The position numbers and the translations under genes were made by a program. From positions 1 to 64,000 of the forward strand of contig JAQBXK010000007.1 of NCBI GenBank assembly GCA_027625145.1: 64,000 nucleotides of DNA. Reading direction: 5' to 3'. The notes below the pieces were generated by a model. The model saw only the letters and a program-made list of their open reading frames with translations, ran no database searches and was not told the origin of the DNA. Shown piece after piece: positions 60,763-64,000 of the stretch (the first letter of the stretch is position 1; each line of letters begins with the position of its first letter). Source of the stretch: Pseudomonadota bacterium. Lineage in GTDB: Bacteria > Pseudomonadota > Alphaproteobacteria > Puniceispirillales > Marisalimonadaceae.

Positions 60763-61641
60763 TTGATGGAAGCAGCATTTAATAACAATATTGTTATAGG
60801 AAAATCAAGAGACCTTGGTGGATTTGAGGTTAAAAGAGTTTTGCCCCACGCAACAAGGCAGATGGTTGGTCCATTTATCTTTTTTGATCAAATGGGTCCA
60901 AATGAATTTCTTACAAATTCTGGAGTAGATGTTCGTCCCCACCCTCACATAGGATTAGCTGCATTAACTTATTTGTTTTCAGGAGAAATTTTACATCGGG
61001 ATTCAATTGGCTCTTCTTTAATAATTAAGCCAGGTGATGTGAATTTAATGATTTCTGGAAAAGGTATAACTCATTCCGAAAGAACACCAAAAAGTATTAA
61101 CGTCCCACATAAACTTTTTGGAATTCAATGTTGGATAGCTCTACCAAAGTCTTATGAAGGAATGAAGCCTGAGTTTCATAATTTTAGTAAAAAGGATATA
61201 CCATCTATTATAACCAAAAGTATGATGGCAAATATTATTTTAGGTGCAGCTTATGGCAAAACATCACCTTTAAAAAATGTGTCTAATGGTTTTTTTGCAG
61301 AAATTAAAATTAAAATGAATAACAAATTAGAATTGCCTAAAGATATAGAAGAACTTGCTTTATATGTCCTATCAGGAAAATTAGAAATAAAAGATAGAAG
61401 TTTGAATGCTGGGGAGATGTTTATTTTTAATAATAAAAGTAATGTTTCAATTCAATCTAAAGAAAATTGTCATTGTATTCTACTGGGAGGAAATACAATG
61501 AATGAAAAAAGGTATATATGGTGGAATTTTGTTGCGTCTGATATAGCATTAATTGAAACAGCAAAGAAGAATTGGCTTAACAAAAAATTTATTATGCCAG
61601 TTGATGATAAAGAAGAGTTTATTCCTCTTCCCAAAAATTAA
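60763..61641 (+). CDS. Pirin family protein
   Basis: A 292-residue double-cupin protein. The N-terminal metal site is complete (RPHPHIGLAALTYLFSGEILHRDS near residues 58-81, with the His-x-His pair, and HSERTP near 104-109); GIQCWIALP follows. The second cupin (about 180-270) lacks such ligands, as in the family. Some pirins act as quercetin dioxygenases or redox regulators; the function of most is unknown. No pathway can be assigned from context. Confidence 0.87.
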   Translation: MMEAAFNNNIVIGKSRDLGGFEVKRVLPHATRQMVGPFIFFDQMGPNEFLTNSGVDVRPHPHIGLAALTYLFSGEILHRDSIGSSLIIKPGDVNLMISGKGITHSERTPKSINVPHKLFGIQCWIALPKSYEGMKPEFHNFSKKDIPSIITKSMMANIILGAAYGKTSPLKNVSNGFFAEIKIKMNNKLELPKDIEELALYVLSGKLEIKDRSLNAGEMFIFNNKSNVSIQSKENCHCILLGGNTMNEKRYIWWNFVASDIALIETAKKNWLNKKFIMPVDDKEEFIPLPKN

Positions 61642-61685
61642 TATAATTATTATAATTAAGGTTTAAAGCCATTAAGGAGTAAATC

Positions 61686-62315
61686 ATGTATGTGCCAGAG
61701 CATTTCAGTGAAAAAAATATAAATGAAATAAAAAAATTAATTGATAATTATCCTCTGGCAACACTTTTTACTTCTGGGATCAATGGTTTTTCAGCTAATC
61801 ATCTTCCTTTTTTGATTGATTTCAATGCTAATGGTACGCAAACAATATTAGGACATATAGCCCGTAATAACCAACTTTTTAAAGAAAATAAAAATGGCGA
61901 TGAAGTCTTAATTGTCTATAAGGGAGAAGATGCATATATAAGTCCAAATTGGTATCCAACAAAACAAACAACTCATGAAGTTGTGCCAACTTGGAATTAT
62001 CAAGCGGTACATTTTTATGGAAAATTAGAGCTTATTGAAGATCCAAAATTTTTACTCGGAATTGTTGGAAGATTAACAAAAATACATGAAAAAAAAATCG
62101 GCGAAAAGATACCTTGGAAAATAAATGATGCTCCGAGAGATTTTTTAGAAAAAAAATTATCGGAAATAATTGGAATAAAAATTGAAGTTTTAAGATTTGA
62201 TGCTAAATCAAAGATAAGTCAAAATAGAGAAAAGATAGATTTTGATGCTGTTCAAAAAAAAATGTTTGAGAAAAATAAAAAATCAATATCTTTAGCTATG
62301 GAAAAAATTAAATAA
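61686..62315 (+). CDS. FMN-binding negative regulator-like protein (PaiB family)
   Basis: A 209-residue protein with a split-barrel flavin fold (YPLATLFTSGINGFSANHLPFLID near 20-43, GHIARNNQLFKE, and VLIVYKGEDAYISPNWYPTKQTTHEVVPTWNYQAVHFYGKLE). This matches PaiB-like FMN-binding proteins. PaiB was named a negative regulator in Bacillus, but these proteins look more like flavin oxidoreductases with no DNA-binding domain. A ribosome site AAGGAG precedes the ATG. FBPase follows after 27 bp. Confidence 0.82.
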   Translation: MYVPEHFSEKNINEIKKLIDNYPLATLFTSGINGFSANHLPFLIDFNANGTQTILGHIARNNQLFKENKNGDEVLIVYKGEDAYISPNWYPTKQTTHEVVPTWNYQAVHFYGKLELIEDPKFLLGIVGRLTKIHEKKIGEKIPWKINDAPRDFLEKKLSEIIGIKIEVLRFDAKSKISQNREKIDFDAVQKKMFEKNKKSISLAMEKIK

Positions 62316-62342
62316 CTTAATTAGTTAAAGGGAAAGATAAAA

Positions 62343-63305
62343 ATGTATTTGGCTGAGTACTTGTCAAAGTTTTGCGAAGAAAAAGATATTAGATTTATAA
62401 TTAAGAATTTAAGTCAAGCGGCTATTAAAATATCTAAGATTATTAGATCCGTTGATAATGCAGTCAATGTTGATGAAAAATATGAAACTAAAAATATTGA
62501 TGGTGACATTCAAAAACCATTAGACATTTTGTCTGATGAGATATTATTAGAGTTTTTAAAAAAATCTCCTGCTAGTGCTTATGCTTCGGAAGAACAAGAA
62601 GGTTTTGTGGATTTTAAAAATAATAACGAATATATAGTTTTTGCTGACCCTCTTGATGGGTCTAGTAACATCGATGTAAATGTATCAATAGGAACGATAT
62701 TTTCTGTTATGCCTAGAAACGATTTATCTCTTGAAAAAGCTTTTCTTCAAAAAGGAATGAATCAAAAAGCATCAGGTTTTTTTGTTTATGGACCGCAAAC
62801 AACTTTATTTTTAACAGTTGGAAAAGGTACGGCTTTATTTTGTTTAGATGAAGAAAGAAATGAGTTTATAATAGTTAACGAACAAATAAAAATTCCAATT
62901 TCAACAAATGAATTTGCTATTAATGCTTCTTATTCTAGATTCTGGGATATAAAAACTTCTAACTATATTGAAAATTGTCAGCAAGGTATTGATGGCCCAA
63001 GAGATAAAAATTTTGGAATGAGGTGGGTAGGATCATTAGTAGCTGACGCTAGTAGGATATTTAATAGAGGTGGAATATTTTTATATCCAGCAGATTCAAG
63101 AGTTAAATATAAAGAGGGAAGATTACGTCTAACATATGAAGCAAATCCAATAGCAATGTTAATTAGAGAGGCGAATGGTAAGGCAACTAATGGTTTAGAT
63201 GATATTTTAAATATAGAAGTTAAGTCGATACATCAAAGATCATCTTTGATTTTTGGATCTTCAGAAGAAGTAGAAGAATATATAAAATCTTCTAAAAAGG
63301 TATAA
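62343..63305 (+). CDS. fbp: Class I fructose-1,6-bisphosphatase
   Basis: A 320-residue sugar phosphatase. The class I metal/active-site motif DPLDGSSNIDVNVSIGTIFSV is at about residue 101; the EEQE loop that binds metal is near 81-86, and GGIFLYPAD with KEGRLRLTYEANPIAMLI near 255-280 forms the sugar-phosphate end. It converts fructose-1,6-bisphosphate to fructose-6-phosphate for gluconeogenesis and supplies transketolase, encoded just downstream. A role in a Calvin cycle would need RuBisCO, which is not in the window. Confidence 0.93.
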   Translation: MYLAEYLSKFCEEKDIRFIIKNLSQAAIKISKIIRSVDNAVNVDEKYETKNIDGDIQKPLDILSDEILLEFLKKSPASAYASEEQEGFVDFKNNNEYIVFADPLDGSSNIDVNVSIGTIFSVMPRNDLSLEKAFLQKGMNQKASGFFVYGPQTTLFLTVGKGTALFCLDEERNEFIIVNEQIKIPISTNEFAINASYSRFWDIKTSNYIENCQQGIDGPRDKNFGMRWVGSLVADASRIFNRGGIFLYPADSRVKYKEGRLRLTYEANPIAMLIREANGKATNGLDDILNIEVKSIHQRSSLIFGSSEEVEEYIKSSKKV

Positions 63306-63380
63306 TTTTTAAAAACTTTTATGTAATTCTATTTATATAAGTGTTAAAGATTATTAATAGTTAATAATTTTATTAGTAGC

Positions 63381-63398
63381 GTTTCTTGAAGGAGAAAC
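63381..63398 (+). promoter_or_regulatory. Ribosome-site hairpin before transketolase
   Basis: GTTTCT (63381-63386) and AGAAAC (63393-63398) pair around TGAAGG, so most of the AAGGAG ribosome site of the transketolase gene sits in the loop, and its end in the stem. It ends 4 bases before the ATG. It may tune initiation, or may be incidental. Confidence 0.35.
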
Positions 63399-63402
63399 TT
63401 TA

Positions 63403-64000
63403 ATGCAAGGCCAAGTTGAATCTAAAAGAGATATATCATTATTAATGGCTGATGCTATAAGGTTTTTAGCTGCAGATGCTGTTCAAGCCGCTAACTCTGG
63501 TCACCCGGGGATGCCAATGGGAATGGCAGATGTTGCGACCGTTTTATTTAGTAAGTTTATTAATGTTTTGCCAGATAATTCAGATTGGCCTGATAGAGAT
63601 AGATTTGTTTTGTCTGCTGGGCATGGGTCTATGTTGCTTTATGCAATTCACTATTTATTAGGCTATAAAGATATGCCTATAGAAAGTATTAAAAACTTTC
63701 GTCAATTGAATTCTAATACAGCTGGTCACCCAGAATTTGGCCATGCAAAAGGAATAGAAACTACAACTGGACCACTTGGTCAAGGGTTGGCTACTGCTGT
63801 AGGAATGGCTTTAGCTGAAAGGTTACTTGCTTCAAGGTTTGGATCAAATTTAGTCGATCATTATACTTATGTTATTGTAGGCGATGGTTGCCTCCAAGAA
63901 GGAATAAGTCATGAGGCAATAGAGTTTTCTGGTCATTTAAAATTATCTAAATTAATAGTGCTATGGGACGATAACAATATATCTATTGATGGTTCAACAG
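63403..64000 (+). CDS. tkt: Transketolase, N-terminal part
   Basis: The ATG at 63403, 6 bp after AAGGAG, opens a frame that runs off the window (199 full codons seen). Transketolase ThDP-domain marks are clear: [15 protein letters not shown] near residues 31-45, [14 protein letters not shown] near 67-80, [32 protein letters not shown] near 107-138, [13 protein letters not shown] near 157-169 and [10 protein letters not shown] at the end. It moves two-carbon units in the pentose-phosphate pathway. Next to fbp, it probably starts a carbon-metabolism cluster that continues past the window (inference). Confidence 0.95.
   Translation, partial: MQGQVESKRDISLLMADAIRFLAADAVQAANSGHPGMPMGMADVATVLFSKFINVLPDNSDWPDRDRFVLSAGHGSMLLYAIHYLLGYKDMPIESIKNFRQLNSNTAGHPEFGHAKGIETTTGPLGQGLATAVGMALAERLLASRFGSNLVDHYTYVIVGDGCLQEGISHEAIEFSGHLKLSKLIVLWDDNNISIDGST

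Noticed and set aside
62343-64000. Calvin-cycle (cbb) operon
   Set aside because: fbp and tkt occur together in cbb clusters, but RuBisCO and phosphoribulokinase are not in the window, and both genes serve gluconeogenesis and the pentose-phosphate pathway.
1-64000. tRNA, rRNA, prophage, insertion sequence or integrative element
   Set aside because: No clover-leaf-like or rRNA segments in the gaps, no transposase or integrase among the proteins, and base composition looks uniform by eye.

Overview
The window is a gene-dense, very AT-rich stretch (about 30-33% G+C by eye) of a bacterial chromosome. The gene content fits a marine, oligotrophic alphaproteobacterium of the low-GC type (SAR11/HIMB59/SAR116-like lineages). 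The pointers are several periplasmic-binding-protein importers (two Liv-type ABC systems, one TctABC, one TAXI-TRAP), many CoA ligases and acyl-CoA dehydrogenases, a COQ7-type ubiquinone hydroxylase, short intergenic gaps and no mobile elements. The exact lineage cannot be fixed from this sequence alone. I see no rRNA, tRNA, CRISPR, prophage or insertion sequence.

Layout. 0-0.15 kb: tail of a single-domain rhodanese. 0.16-9.8 kb (minus): one long operon, AMP-forming acyl-CoA ligase, LivG, LivH, LivM, LivK, LivF, PaaK-like ligase, SDR, MaoC hydratase, which looks like import of an organic acid coupled to CoA activation and beta-oxidation. 10.1-13.6 kb: divergent DmdC-like acyl-CoA dehydrogenase and acyl-CoA synthetase. 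13.6-17.0 kb: fused indolepyruvate ferredoxin oxidoreductase. 17.1-28.2 kb: acyl-CoA synthetase, MetY-type PLP enzyme, alpha/beta hydrolase, second CoA ligase, DapA-family lyase, 3-His thiol-dioxygenase-like cupin, four-domain rhodanese (minus), ThDP enzyme and TauE/SafE anion exporter; I read this as a possible organosulfur-processing region. 28.2-31.2 kb (minus): TctCBA. 31.4-32.9 kb: a small ORF, then COQ7, a DCC-family protein and another small ORF. 33.0-37.5 kb: second complete Liv system. 37.6-43.5 kb: RpiR regulator divergent from TAXI SBP, fused TRAP permease and class III aminotransferase. 43.5-45.9 kb: small proteins, NrtS, DUF3108 and shikimate dehydrogenase. 45.9-55.3 kb (minus): leucine/isovalerate operon (liuA-B-D-E-C order) followed by an AhpD-like protein, a second acyl-CoA dehydrogenase and a class III CoA-transferase. 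55.4-60.7 kb: TerB-like protein, glutamate-synthase-like protein, Amt and a half-length GlnE. 60.8-64 kb: pirin, PaiB-like flavoprotein, class I fructose-1,6-bisphosphatase and the start of transketolase.

The most striking non-coding pattern is that the binding-protein gene of all four importers is followed directly by a strong RNA hairpin before the next gene of the operon; the first LivK gene is also preceded by a terminator-like hairpin. This is a shared arrangement for making more binding protein than membrane components. The most striking proteins are the four-domain rhodanese with a single catalytic cysteine and the GlnE that keeps only the adenylylating half. The best candidate for an undescribed pathway is the 17-28 kb cluster, where a thiol-dioxygenase-like cupin, CoA ligases, sulfurtransferase and sulfite-type exporter sit together.
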